Source: a bacterium
GTDB lineage: Bacteria; Krumholzibacteriota; Krumholzibacteriia; LZORAL124-64-63
DNA: 64,000 nucleotides
Assembly (NCBI GenBank): GCA_016719645.1
Contig: JADJYS010000001.1
Coordinates: 434,001 to 498,000, forward strand
Direction of reading: 5' to 3'
The notes below the pieces were generated by a model. It was not told the origin of the DNA. It saw only the letters and a list, made by a program, of their open reading frames with translations, and did no database searches. Each line of letters opens with the position of its first letter. Position 1 is the stretch's first letter. Of this stretch, positions 41,079 to 50,237 are shown piece after piece. A program made the translations under genes and the position numbers.

Positions 41079-43447
41079 CGCAGCGGCCCGCCGGCGTGGC
41101 TCGGCGCGCCCGGCGCGGACGACCCCGACCAGAGCGTCCGCACGGCAGGCGCGCCGTCGGCGCCGCGGCCGGTGGCCAGCAGTTCCCAGGCGCCGCCGGC
41201 GTGGACCTCGAAGGTGTGGTCGGCTCCCGGCAGCGGCAGCCGCGCCGGGGGATCGCCGGCGAGGGGCGGCAGCCAGAGCCAGTTGCCGTCGACGCGCACC
41301 CAGGCCGGCGCCGCGGCCGGCCCTTCCGCCGGCGTCGGGCCGAGCAGCAACTCGCGCGGGTCCCGCAGTTCCGCGAGCAGTTCGCGGCCCGCGAACCAGG
41401 CCGCGACGGCGTTGAAGATCCCCGTGGCCACGCCCAGCTGGTGGGAGGGCGCGCGTCCGCGCTCCTCGTCGGCGACCGTGGCGGGCAGGGGCAGCGAGAC
41501 CGCGACGGCGGGGCAGGCGGTCTGGCGCAGCAGGTAGTCGTAGGACTCGGCGATCGCCGGCGGGGCGGTCCCGGCCGGTGCGGGCAGCGTCTCCTGCAGC
41601 AGCCGCGCCGCGCGCAGGCCGCCGGCGCTGCCGGGGTGGTGGGCGAGCCCCCAGCCGCCGTCGGGCGCGCGGCGCAGCGTCAGGAACAGCTCGGCGCCCA
41701 GCGCGTTCGCCTGCAGGACCTTCGCCTCGGGCGGCACCCAGGCCTCGTCGGTGCGCGTCAGCCGCGCGTCCGCGCCGGCGCCGCAGAGCAGGCCGGCCAG
41801 GCGCTCCGCCACGCCGAGGTTCAGTTCCCGCCCGGAAGTGCCGAGCGGGCCGAAGCCGTCGGCCTCGGCCGCCCCCCCGTGCGGGTCGATCAGGATGCGG
41901 CGGCCGACGAGCGCGGGGATCAGGGTCGTCCAGTGCAGGGAATCCGGTGGCGCGGCGCCGGACGGCTGCCAGGGCGTGCGGTGGTCGGCGTCGAGCAGCA
42001 GGGGGCGGCAGCCGGGCTTCTCCAGCCAGGCCGGAGAACCGGCGGCGACCGGGAAGGCCGGCGCCCGCCGGTCCACGGCGAAGGCGTCGTCGCGGCGCTC
42101 GTCCAGCGCGATGCCGGGCAGCAGGCGCGCGTTCCAGCCACCGGCGCCGAGCCAGATCCAGCGCGCTCCGGTGGGCAGCGAGGCCGCGGCCTCGGCCGGG
42201 GAGACGTGCGCGGCGGCGGGCAGCAGCAGCCAGCCTTCGGCGGCGCCGAGGGGCGCCAGCGTCAGGCTGTCGGCCGGGCCGCCCGCGCCGCCGATCCGGA
42301 CCGTTTCGCGCAGCGGCGCCGGCGTGACGCCGTCCAGGGCGCGCCAGTGCAGCAGGGACCGGGGCGCGGGCACGCCCCGCTCCGACGACCGGGTGACTTC
42401 GATCCGGCGGGGCGTGGTGCGCCGGCGCAGGTCGAACGCCAGTTCGGCGGTGCGGCCGGCCAGGTTGCGGGCCCGCAGCTCGCAGCGGTAGTCGCCGTCG
42501 GGCAGGGGCCGCTCCGGGCGCCAGACCACGACGTCGCCGGCGGGGGACAGGGAGGTCGCCGCCGCGACGCCGTCGACCCGCAGCGAGACCGACGCCGGGT
42601 CGAGCGGCGGCGCGTCGGCGGGCGCGACGCGGTCGGGCACGAAGCGCCAGGCGACGTGCTCGTCGGTCTGCAGCGTCGTGTCGCTGAGGACCGTCCAGGC
42701 GGGCACGCCGCCGGCGAAGTACTCGCGCAGCCCCTGGAAGTAGGCCTCGGCCTCGAGCTGGCGGAAGCGGGGCTGGGCCAGCCGGGCTTCGACGTCCGGG
42801 TTCGAGAGCATCGAAGGCTCGCCCAGGACCGCGGGCGCGGTCGCGGCGCGCAGGACGTGGAAGTTGCCGGCCATGATCCGCGCGGGGCTGATGCGCAGCG
42901 CCTGCACGAGGTGCTTGTGGACGGTGCGGGCCAGGTCCAGGTCGGCGCCGGTGCGGCCGACGGGGTGGTAGGTCTGCGTCTCGTTGAGCGTGCGGTCGAG
43001 CTGCGCGTTGCTGTTGTGGTGCAGCGAGACGAAGACGTCGGGGCGCAGCGCCGCGCAGAGGGACGCGCGCGCGGCGAGGTCGGCGTTGACGGTGGAGTCC
43101 GCGGGGGTGAGCAGGTCGGCGTCGGTCGTGCGGGTCAGCGCGACCTCGGCTCCCGCGGCCGACAGCAGGTCGCGCAGGCGCAGGGCGACGTCCAGGTTGA
43201 CGGTCGCCTCGTCGAGGCCGTCGCGCCCGATCACGCCGCGGAAGACGCCGCCGTGCCCGGGATCGAGCAGGATGCGGCGGCCGCTCAGCTCGCCCCCGGC
43301 GACCGGCGACGCCGGCGCGGTCGCGGCGGCCGGGACTTCGGGGTAGCCCGTGTTCGCCGGCGGAGCCGTCCGGCGGGGCGCGCAGGACCCCAGCAGCGCG
43401 ATGAATATCAGGGCGACCCACGGGGCCGCCCGGCGCGGAACGGTCAT
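41075..43447 (-). CDS. N-acetylmuramoyl-L-alanine amidase with a second, degenerate amidase domain
   Basis: A 790-residue lipoprotein (LLGSC, Cys22). The first amidase_3 domain is complete: ILLDPGHGG (His65), a Glu at about 80 (DGLDEATVNL), and SLHHN (His143/144). A middle region (about 260-500) has Ig-like and unassigned parts. A second amidase_3-like domain starts at about 514 (RRILIDPHGG, GRELNLGVAERLAGLL), but the SLHHN position reads LFLTLRR, so a zinc His is missing. The C-terminal 100 residues are unassigned. GAGGAGGGTTCCG precedes the ATG. It cleaves peptide stems from peptidoglycan through the first domain. Confidence 0.85.
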   Translation of the reverse strand: MTVPRRAAPWVALIFIALLGSCAPRRTAPPANTGYPEVPAAATAPASPVAGGELSGRRILLDPGHGGVFRGVIGRDGLDEATVNLDVALRLRDLLSAAGAEVALTRTTDADLLTPADSTVNADLAARASLCAALRPDVFVSLHHNSNAQLDRTLNETQTYHPVGRTGADLDLARTVHKHLVQALRISPARIMAGNFHVLRAATAPAVLGEPSMLSNPDVEARLAQPRFRQLEAEAYFQGLREYFAGGVPAWTVLSDTTLQTDEHVAWRFVPDRVAPADAPPLDPASVSLRVDGVAAATSLSPAGDVVVWRPERPLPDGDYRCELRARNLAGRTAELAFDLRRRTTPRRIEVTRSSERGVPAPRSLLHWRALDGVTPAPLRETVRIGGAGGPADSLTLAPLGAAEGWLLLPAAAHVSPAEAAASLPTGARWIWLGAGGWNARLLPGIALDERRDDAFAVDRRAPAFPVAAGSPAWLEKPGCRPLLLDADHRTPWQPSGAAPPDSLHWTTLIPALVGRRILIDPHGGAAEADGFGPLGTSGRELNLGVAERLAGLLCGAGADARLTRTDEAWVPPEAKVLQANALGAELFLTLRRAPDGGWGLAHHPGSAGGLRAARLLQETLPAPAGTAPPAIAESYDYLLRQTACPAVAVSLPLPATVADEERGRAPSHQLGVATGIFNAVAAWFAGRELLAELRDPRELLLGPTPAEGPAAAPAWVRVDGNWLWLPPLAGDPPARLPLPGADHTFEVHAGGAWELLATGRGADGAPAVRTLWSGSSAPGAPSHAGGPLR

Positions 43448-43527
43448 CGGAACCCTCCTCGGTGCACCGGTGAGGGTAAGGGCGCCGGCGCCGGGTGTCC
43501 AGACGTGGTCGCCGCGGCGGGCGCGGC

Positions 43528-43556
43528 TGGACACCGGCAGGGGCGTCTGGTATTTT
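43528..43556 (+). promoter_or_regulatory. Promoter of selA
   Basis: TGGACA, 17-nt spacer, TATTTT, about 70 nt before the selA ATG, in the divergent gap with the amidase gene. Confidence 0.5.
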
Positions 43557-43628
43557 GAACGGCCATCGAACGCCGGCCGCCCCGTCGGGCCGGCGCGATC
43601 GTCGCGTCCGGCACCGAACGGCAGGTCC

Positions 43629-45056
43629 ATGAGCGAGAACGCGCTGCGCCAACTCCCCTCGGTCGGACAGCTCCTGGAGCTTCCCGAGGTCGCGGCCCTG
43701 GCCCGGGGGGGGGCCAGGCCCTGGGTGACCCGTCTGGTCCAGCGCGTCGTCGACGAGCAGCGCGCGCGCCTGCGCGACGCCGGGGACGGCGACGACCTCG
43801 GACGCGAGGAGCGGACCCGGCTCGCGGTCGCGGCCGTCCTGCGCGGCCACGAACGCGCCCTGCAGCCGGCGATGCGCCGGGTGATCAACGCCACCGGCAT
43901 CCTGGTGCACACGAACCTGGGCCGCTCCCTGCTGCCCGAGCGCGCCGTCGCCTGGGCCGCCGAGGCGGCGCGCCACAACCTCGACCTGGAGACGGACCTC
44001 GCGGCGAACCGCCGCGGGCACCGCGGCCGCGGCGTCGAGACGAAGCTGGCGCTGCTGACCGGCGCCGCCGACGCGCTGGTCGTCAACAACAACGCGGCCG
44101 CCCTGTGGCTGGCGGTCCGCGCCTGCGCCGGCGCGAACCGGGTCGTGCTGTCCCGGGGCGAGATCGTGGCGATCGGCGGCTCCTTCCGCCTCGACGAGAT
44201 CCTGCGCGAGGCCGGCTGCGAACTCGTCGAGGTCGGCACGACCAACCGGACCCGCCTGCAGGACTACCGCGACGCGCTGCGCCCGGGCGCGGTCGTGCTG
44301 AAGGTCCACCGCAGCAACTTCGTCCAGCAGGGGTTCGTCGAGGAGGTCGCCCTGCGCGACCTGGCCGGGCTGTGCCGCGACGGGGGCCACGTGCTGATCT
44401 ACGACGCCGGCAGCGGGCAGCTCGCCGACCTCGCCGCGGCCGGACTGGACGGCCACCGCACCCTGGAGCAGGACCTGGCCGACGGGCCCGACCTGGTGAC
44501 CTGCAGCGGCGACAAGCTGCTGGGCGGCGGCCAGGCCGGCCTGGTGATGGGGCGCGCCGACCTGGTCGAGCAGCTGCGCGGCCACCCGCTGCGCCGCGCG
44601 CTGCGCGTGGACAAGACGACGCTGGCGGCGCTCGACGGCACGTTGAGCCTCTACCTGGAAGGCGCCCACCTGCGGGAGGTGCCCACGCTGGCGTTCCTGA
44701 CCCGCACGGAGGCCGACCTGGAGCGGATGGCGGCGGACCTGCTCGCGAGCTTGGCCGGCGCCGCGCCGGCGGGCTGGCGCGGCGCCGTCGTCGCCGGCCT
44801 GGCCCAGGTCGGGGGCGGCTGCTCGGCCGACGCTTCGCTGCCGACGCGCCTGGTGCAGTGGAGCGGCCCCCGCGAGGAACTGGAGAGCTGCCACCGCCGG
44901 CTGCGCACCGGCGAGCCCGCGGTGCTGGCCCGGATCGGGCAGGACGGCCTGGCCTTCGACCTGCGGGCGCTGCGGGAGGACGAACTGCCGCTGCTCGCCG
45001 CGGCCGTCGCCTCGGCCTGGGCCCACCCCGGCCCGAACCCGAGGGAGGCCCCGTGA
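43629..45056 (+). CDS. selA: L-seryl-tRNA(Sec) selenium transferase SelA
   Basis: A 475-residue PLP enzyme that converts Ser-tRNA(Sec) to Sec-tRNA(Sec). NATGILVHTNLGRSLLPE, ETDLAANRRGHRGRGVE, VHRSNFVQQGF and the PLP Lys at about 296 in SGDKLLGGGQAG are canonical. The N-terminal RQLPSVGQLLELPEV is the tRNA-binding region. The genome therefore probably uses selenocysteine; selB, selD and the tRNA-Sec gene are not in this window. Confidence 0.96.
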   Translation: MSENALRQLPSVGQLLELPEVAALARGGARPWVTRLVQRVVDEQRARLRDAGDGDDLGREERTRLAVAAVLRGHERALQPAMRRVINATGILVHTNLGRSLLPERAVAWAAEAARHNLDLETDLAANRRGHRGRGVETKLALLTGAADALVVNNNAAALWLAVRACAGANRVVLSRGEIVAIGGSFRLDEILREAGCELVEVGTTNRTRLQDYRDALRPGAVVLKVHRSNFVQQGFVEEVALRDLAGLCRDGGHVLIYDAGSGQLADLAAAGLDGHRTLEQDLADGPDLVTCSGDKLLGGGQAGLVMGRADLVEQLRGHPLRRALRVDKTTLAALDGTLSLYLEGAHLREVPTLAFLTRTEADLERMAADLLASLAGAAPAGWRGAVVAGLAQVGGGCSADASLPTRLVQWSGPREELESCHRRLRTGEPAVLARIGQDGLAFDLRALREDELPLLAAAVASAWAHPGPNPREAP

Positions 45057-46345
45057 GCCAACCGGCCGGCCGCCACGGCCCCCTGGGCCTGCCGCTGTAC
45101 CCGACCGGATTCGCGGTCGCGGAGCTGCGGCTGGACAGCGGCCCGATGTTCTGGGAAGAGGTGCAGCGGCTGAGCTCCGGCGAGGCGCTCGCCGGTTTCG
45201 TCACCGAGCACCTCGAAGCGCCCGGCGCGTCCCGGGTCTGCGTGATCCTGGCGCCGCCCGACGCGGCCGCGGCCCGCGCCGCCGCGTCCCTGATGACCGC
45301 CCGCGCGCTGAGCCGCCGGGGCCACCGCGTCGCGGTGGTCGACGGCGACGACCTGTCGCCCGACCTCACCCGCTGGGCCGGCCGCGTCGACACCGAGGGC
45401 TGGATCGACGTGGTGCGCTACGGCTCCTCGCCGTCCGCGGCCGCCGCCGTCCTGCCCTGGGCCGCGCCCGGGGGGCTGCTGCTCGGCGTGGGCTCCTACC
45501 AGCCCAGCCGCGCCACGGGGGACGAGGTGCGCGCCCTGGTGGCGACGCTGCTCGAGGAAACCGACTTCGTGCTGGTGAGCGCCTCGACGGGCGATCGCGG
45601 CGCGGTGTGGGCGACCGTGCCGTCGCTGCGCGTCCTGTGCTGGGACCAGGCCGCCCTCGACGCCTCGCTGTGCGAGGTCATGATCCGCGACGTCGGGCAG
45701 CTGGGAGACCCGCCGGCCGCCGCCCTGGTGTTCCCCGTCGCCCGCGCGGCGCCCGAACCGGCGAAGGAGCCGCGCGCGCCGGCGTCGCGCCGCTGGGGGA
45801 GGCCGCTCGCGGCCCTGGCCGTGCTGGCGGTGCTGGCGGGCGTCTGGTGGGTGGGCACCCAGAGGCGGGGACGGCCCGTCGCCGCGCCGCAGCCCGCGGC
45901 GTCGACCGCGCAGCCCGACTTCGGGCAGAACATGCAGACGGACTCGCTGGCGGTTGCCGTGGCGGAAGATAGCATCACCGTCGTCGGGGTGGATTCACTC
46001 GCGGCGACCGGAACCGCGGACGCGGCCCCCGCTGAAGCGACCTCCGCGGCCGCGCCGCCGGCGACGGCCGGCGACCCCTTCGCCGGGCCGGTGGGCGCGG
46101 CGGGCTGGTGCCTGCACGTCTACTCCTTCGACGACAGCCTGCTGGCCCTGGAAGAGGTCGCCGTCATGGCCGGCAAGGGCGTCGTCGGGCGGATCCACGC
46201 CGAGGATTCCGGCACCCGGCACCTGTTCCGGATCTACGCGGGGAGCTTCCCCTCCCGCGCCGCGGCCCACGCGGCGCAAACCGATCTCTTCGCGCGCCTG
46301 CGGACGGACTGGGCCCAGCCCGTCGCCGCGGATCGCCTGCGCTGA
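45053..46345 (+). CDS. Membrane protein with ParA-like N-terminal and SPOR-like C-terminal domain
   Basis: A 430-residue protein, GTG start overlapping the selA stop (GTGA). Residues 60-230 resemble a ParA/tyrosine-kinase-like ATPase fold (LMTARALSRRGHRVAVVDGDDLSPDLTRW), but there is no Walker A Gly-Lys-Thr; the loop reads APPDAAAAR. One membrane segment at about 250-268 (LAALAVLAVLAGVWWVG) follows, then a low-complexity linker and a C-terminal domain (WCLHVYSFDDSLLALEEV, HLFRIYAGSFPSRAAAHAA) like SPOR domains, which bind septal peptidoglycan. It would be a type II-like protein with its ATPase remnant inside. It directly precedes smc. The function is unknown. Confidence 0.75.
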   Translation: MSQPAGRHGPLGLPLYPTGFAVAELRLDSGPMFWEEVQRLSSGEALAGFVTEHLEAPGASRVCVILAPPDAAAARAAASLMTARALSRRGHRVAVVDGDDLSPDLTRWAGRVDTEGWIDVVRYGSSPSAAAAVLPWAAPGGLLLGVGSYQPSRATGDEVRALVATLLEETDFVLVSASTGDRGAVWATVPSLRVLCWDQAALDASLCEVMIRDVGQLGDPPAAALVFPVARAAPEPAKEPRAPASRRWGRPLAALAVLAVLAGVWWVGTQRRGRPVAAPQPAASTAQPDFGQNMQTDSLAVAVAEDSITVVGVDSLAATGTADAAPAEATSAAAPPATAGDPFAGPVGAAGWCLHVYSFDDSLLALEEVAVMAGKGVVGRIHAEDSGTRHLFRIYAGSFPSRAAAHAAQTDLFARLRTDWAQPVAADRLR

Positions 46346-46382
46346 CGCGGCCCGGCCGCGGCGAACCCAGAAGGACACGCAC

Positions 46383-49300
46383 GTGAAACTGAAGCGGGTG
46401 GAACTGCAGGGATTCAAGTCGTTCGTCGACCGCACCGTGCTGGAATTCGACCAGGGCATCACGGCCATCCTGGGCCCCAACGGCTGCGGCAAGAGCAACA
46501 TCGTGGACGCGATCCGCTGGGTGCTCGGCGAGCAGTCGGCGAAGCAGCTGCGCGGCACGGTGATGGAGGACATCATCTTCAAGGGCACGGCCCGGCGCAA
46601 GCCGGTCGGCCTGTGCGAGGTGGCGCTGACCTTCACCAACGACAACCGCGCCATGCGCATCGAGTACGACGAGGTGACGATCAAGCGCCGGGTCACCCGC
46701 GACGGCTTCTCCCAGTACTACCTGAACGACGCGCCGGTCCGCCTGAAGGACCTGCGCGACCTGTTCTTCGACACCGGCGTCAACAACACCGCCTACAGCG
46801 TCATCGAGCAGGAGAAGATCGGGCGCATCCTGGGCGAGAACAGCCAGGAGGTGCGCCTGCTGGTCGAGGAGGGCGCCGGCATCGTGCGCTACAAGGCCCG
46901 CCGCAAGGAGGCCCAGCGCAAGCTCGACCAGACCGAGCAGGACCTGCTGCGCCTGCGCGACATCAGCGAGGAGATCGGCCGCGAGGTGCGCTCGCTCCAG
47001 CGCCAGGTCGGCAAGGCCCGCCGCTACCAGCGGCTCTACGCCCAGTCGCGGGCCCTGGACCTGCTGCTGGCCGGCCGCGCCGTGCGCCGCATGGACCAGC
47101 GCGAGCAGGAACTGCGCGAGCGGCGCCAGGAGCTGGCCGTGCTCGCCGAATCCGACAGCGGCGAGCTGGCCGAGCTGCGGGCCCGCATCGAGGCCACCCG
47201 GCCCGCCGTCGACGAGCGCGAGGCCGAGCGCCACGGCCTCGAGGAGTCGCTGCAGGCCTTCGAGGAGCAGCTGCGCGCCGTGGAGCAGAAGTCGCTGCTG
47301 CTCGAGCACCGCATCGGCGACCACCAGCGCCGCCTGCAGGAGAGCACCGAGTCGGTGGCCGACATCTGCCGCCGCCGCGAGACCGCGCACGCGGAGCTGC
47401 ACGACCTCGGGGACCGCAAGCAGGATCTCGCGGCCCGCTCGGCGGACCTGACCGCCGAGCTGATGCGCCTGCAGGAGGAGCTGCAGCTGATCGAGTCGCG
47501 CTACGACGCCGACCGCGGCGCCCTGGAGAAGGCGTCCCAGCTGAACCTGGAGTTCATCGAGACGGACAACCGCCGCAAGTCCGAGCTGCGGGAGCTGGAG
47601 ATCCGACGCGAGAACCGACACGAGCGCCTGCGGGTCCTCGAGCAGGAGACCGCGCAGCACCAGGAGGCGCGGCGTCGCGAGGAGGCCCGGCTGCAGGAGG
47701 CCGCCGCCCGCCAGACCGAGCTGGCCGAGGCCCGCCGCGGGCTCCTCGGCGAGCTGTCCGATGCGGAGCGCAGGCTCCAGGAGTCCCAGGCCGAGCGCGC
47801 CCGCCTGCGCGACGAGGTCTCGCTGCGCGAGGCGCGCAGCGAGTCGCTCCGCTCGCGCCACGAGCTGCTCAAGCGCATCACCGAGAGCCTGCACGGCTAC
47901 GGCGGCGCCGCCCGCGAGGTGCTGCAGACGCGGCGCGGGGATCCCGGGATCCTCGGCAGCCTCGCCGAGCAGCTGACCGTCGACGAGGGCTGGACCGCGG
48001 CCTTCGAGACCCTGCTCGGCGACGTCCTGGATTCGGTCGTGGTGAGCGACGACGGCAAGGCGCTCGACCTGGTCCGCCTGGTCCGCGAGGCGGAGAAGGG
48101 CCGCGCCAGCTTCCTGGTGGCCGACGCCCGCCCGGGCGTCGCCGGCCCGCCGCCGCCGCCGTCGGGGCGCCCCGCGACCGACCTGGTGCGCGGCGACGGC
48201 GCGGCCACGCCCCACCTGCGGCGGCTGCTGTCGCGGGTCTGGGCCTTCGAGACGGACGAGGCCGCGCTCGACGCGGCGGCCCGCCACGGCGCCGGCGACC
48301 CCGTCGCCTGCCTGTCCCGCACCGGCCTGCTGATCACCAGCGACGGCCTGGTGCGCGGCGGTCGCGGCAAGAGCGAGGAAGTCAGCCTGCTGGGCCGCGG
48401 CGAGAAGCTGGAGCGGCTGCAGGAGGACCTCGCCCGGCTCGCGCAGGAGATCGCGGAGCACACCGCGCGCGTCGCGGACGCCGCGCAGGCCGAGCAGACG
48501 GAGCGGGCCCGGATCCAGGCGGGGCGCGGGCAGATGGAGGAGCTGGACCGCCGACTCGGGCGCGTCCACGTCGACGAGGCGGAGGCGCGCTCGCGCATCG
48601 ACGGCGCGCAGCAGCGCCTGGCCGCCATCGCGCGCGACGTCGAGCTCGCCCAGGACGGCCTGCGCGAGCTGGCGCACCAGGAGGCCGGCCTGCGCGGCAA
48701 CCTGGACGAGAGCGGGCGCCTGCGCAGCGACAGCGGCGTGCGCGTCGACGAGCTGCGGTCGGCCGTGAAGCAGAGCGAGCAGGCGCGCGAGGCGGCGCGG
48801 GCCGAGGCCGGCGAGAAGAAGCTGCTGCAGTCGCGCCACCAGGGCGAGCTGCGCGAGCTGGAGGCGGCGCTGGCCCACCGCCGCGAGTCGGTGGCCGAGA
48901 TGACGTCGGCCGAGGAGCGCCTGCGCCAGGAGATCGTCTCGCTGCGCGAGGAGCTGGCCGGGATGGAGGAGGAGATCGTCAGCCGCCGCGCCCAGCTGGA
49001 GGCCGGGCTCGACGAGCGCGAGCGCCGCCGCCTGCTGGTCCAGGCCAGCGCCGAGGCGATCTCGGGCCTGCACCAGGAGACCGCCGCCTGGCACGATCGC
49101 GTGCGGGCGATCGAGTCCCAGCGCACCGCCTGCCGCGACGAATCCCACGGGCTGGAGACCGAGCAGGCCACGATGGAGGTCCGCCGCGCCAACCTCGTCG
49201 AGCGGATCGAGGAGCAGTACAAGGGCCGCTTCCGCGAGCTCGTGCGCGCGGTCGACCCCGAGTCCCTGCCGCCGGAGCTGGAGCGCGACGGCGACGTCTT

Positions 49301-50237
49301 CCAGGAGGAGCAGGCGCGGGCCCTGCTGGAGGACTCGCGCGCGAAGCTCGAGGAGCTCGGCGCGGTCAACCACCTGGCCGTCGAGGAGTACGAGCAGAAG
49401 CGCGAGCGGCTGACCTTCCTCGAGGAGCAGGTCGCCGACGTGGAGGCCGCCCGCAAGGACCTCGCGCAGACCATCGACAAGATCAACCGCACGGCGCGCA
49501 AGCTCTTCCAGGAGACCTTCGAGGAGATCCGCCGCAACTACGTGGCCGTGTTCCAGACCCTGTTCGAGGGCGGCCGCGCCGATCTCGAGCTGGAGCAGAC
49601 GGACGACCCCCTGGAGTCGAACATCAACATCGTGGCCCAGCCGCGCGGCAAGCGCGTCGACCACATCCGGCTGCTCTCGGGCGGCGAGCGCTGCCTGACG
49701 GCGCTGTCGCTGCTGTTCGCGGTCTACCTGGTCAAGCCGTCGCCCTTCTGCCTGCTGGACGAGGCCGACGCGCCGCTGGACGACGCGAACGTGCAGCGCT
49801 TCGTGCGCCTGCTGCGGGAGTTCTCCGCCAAGACCCAGTTCCTGGTCGTCACCCACAACAAGCTGACCATGGAGACCGCCAACCACCTCTACGGCGTGAC
49901 GATGATGGAGGAGGGCGTCAGCAGCCTGGTCTCGGTCAGCTTCCGCGACGTCGCCGAGGCCGGCAACGACGCCGACCTGGGCCAGGCGATCGCGGCGCGG
50001 CGCCGGCAGATCGACGAGTCCGCCGAGGAGCGCGCGGTGCTGGCGGCCGGACCCGCGGACGTCGTCACGGCGGGCCGGTTCGTGCTGGACGCGGACGACG
50101 AGGGGGCGGACGACGAGGGGGCGGACGACGAAGCCGCGGATGACGATGGCGCGGTCGACGAAGCCGCGGCCGACGACGCGGCCGACGACGCGGCCGACAG
50201 CGGCAACGTCGCGCCGCTCGCCATGGAGGCGGAGTAG
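46383..50237 (+). CDS. smc: Chromosome segregation protein SMC
   Basis: A 1284-residue SMC ATPase. Walker A GPNGCGKSN is at about 31-39, a long coiled coil follows, the hinge lies at about 500-630 (YGGAAREVL, GWTAAFETLLGDVLDSVVV), a second coiled coil leads to the signature LLSGGERCLTAL (about 1097) and Walker B FCLLDEADAPLDDAN. A C-terminal extension of about 85 residues ends in an acidic repeat region. The GTG start has AGAAGGAC upstream. It abuts ftsY with no gap. Confidence 0.96.
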   Translation: MKLKRVELQGFKSFVDRTVLEFDQGITAILGPNGCGKSNIVDAIRWVLGEQSAKQLRGTVMEDIIFKGTARRKPVGLCEVALTFTNDNRAMRIEYDEVTIKRRVTRDGFSQYYLNDAPVRLKDLRDLFFDTGVNNTAYSVIEQEKIGRILGENSQEVRLLVEEGAGIVRYKARRKEAQRKLDQTEQDLLRLRDISEEIGREVRSLQRQVGKARRYQRLYAQSRALDLLLAGRAVRRMDQREQELRERRQELAVLAESDSGELAELRARIEATRPAVDEREAERHGLEESLQAFEEQLRAVEQKSLLLEHRIGDHQRRLQESTESVADICRRRETAHAELHDLGDRKQDLAARSADLTAELMRLQEELQLIESRYDADRGALEKASQLNLEFIETDNRRKSELRELEIRRENRHERLRVLEQETAQHQEARRREEARLQEAAARQTELAEARRGLLGELSDAERRLQESQAERARLRDEVSLREARSESLRSRHELLKRITESLHGYGGAAREVLQTRRGDPGILGSLAEQLTVDEGWTAAFETLLGDVLDSVVVSDDGKALDLVRLVREAEKGRASFLVADARPGVAGPPPPPSGRPATDLVRGDGAATPHLRRLLSRVWAFETDEAALDAAARHGAGDPVACLSRTGLLITSDGLVRGGRGKSEEVSLLGRGEKLERLQEDLARLAQEIAEHTARVADAAQAEQTERARIQAGRGQMEELDRRLGRVHVDEAEARSRIDGAQQRLAAIARDVELAQDGLRELAHQEAGLRGNLDESGRLRSDSGVRVDELRSAVKQSEQAREAARAEAGEKKLLQSRHQGELRELEAALAHRRESVAEMTSAEERLRQEIVSLREELAGMEEEIVSRRAQLEAGLDERERRRLLVQASAEAISGLHQETAAWHDRVRAIESQRTACRDESHGLETEQATMEVRRANLVERIEEQYKGRFRELVRAVDPESLPPELERDGDVFQEEQARALLEDSRAKLEELGAVNHLAVEEYEQKRERLTFLEEQVADVEAARKDLAQTIDKINRTARKLFQETFEEIRRNYVAVFQTLFEGGRADLELEQTDDPLESNINIVAQPRGKRVDHIRLLSGGERCLTALSLLFAVYLVKPSPFCLLDEADAPLDDANVQRFVRLLREFSAKTQFLVVTHNKLTMETANHLYGVTMMEEGVSSLVSVSFRDVAEAGNDADLGQAIAARRRQIDESAEERAVLAAGPADVVTAGRFVLDADDEGADDEGADDEAADDDGAVDEAAADDAADDAADSGNVAPLAMEAE
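50091..50150 (+). repeat. Four 15-nt tandem repeats in the smc tail
   Basis: Units of GCGGACGACGAGGGG (two exact copies, then two variants) encode ADDEG, ADDEG, ADDEA, ADDDG. The acidic composition continues to the stop. Copy number may vary between strains. Confidence 0.8.
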
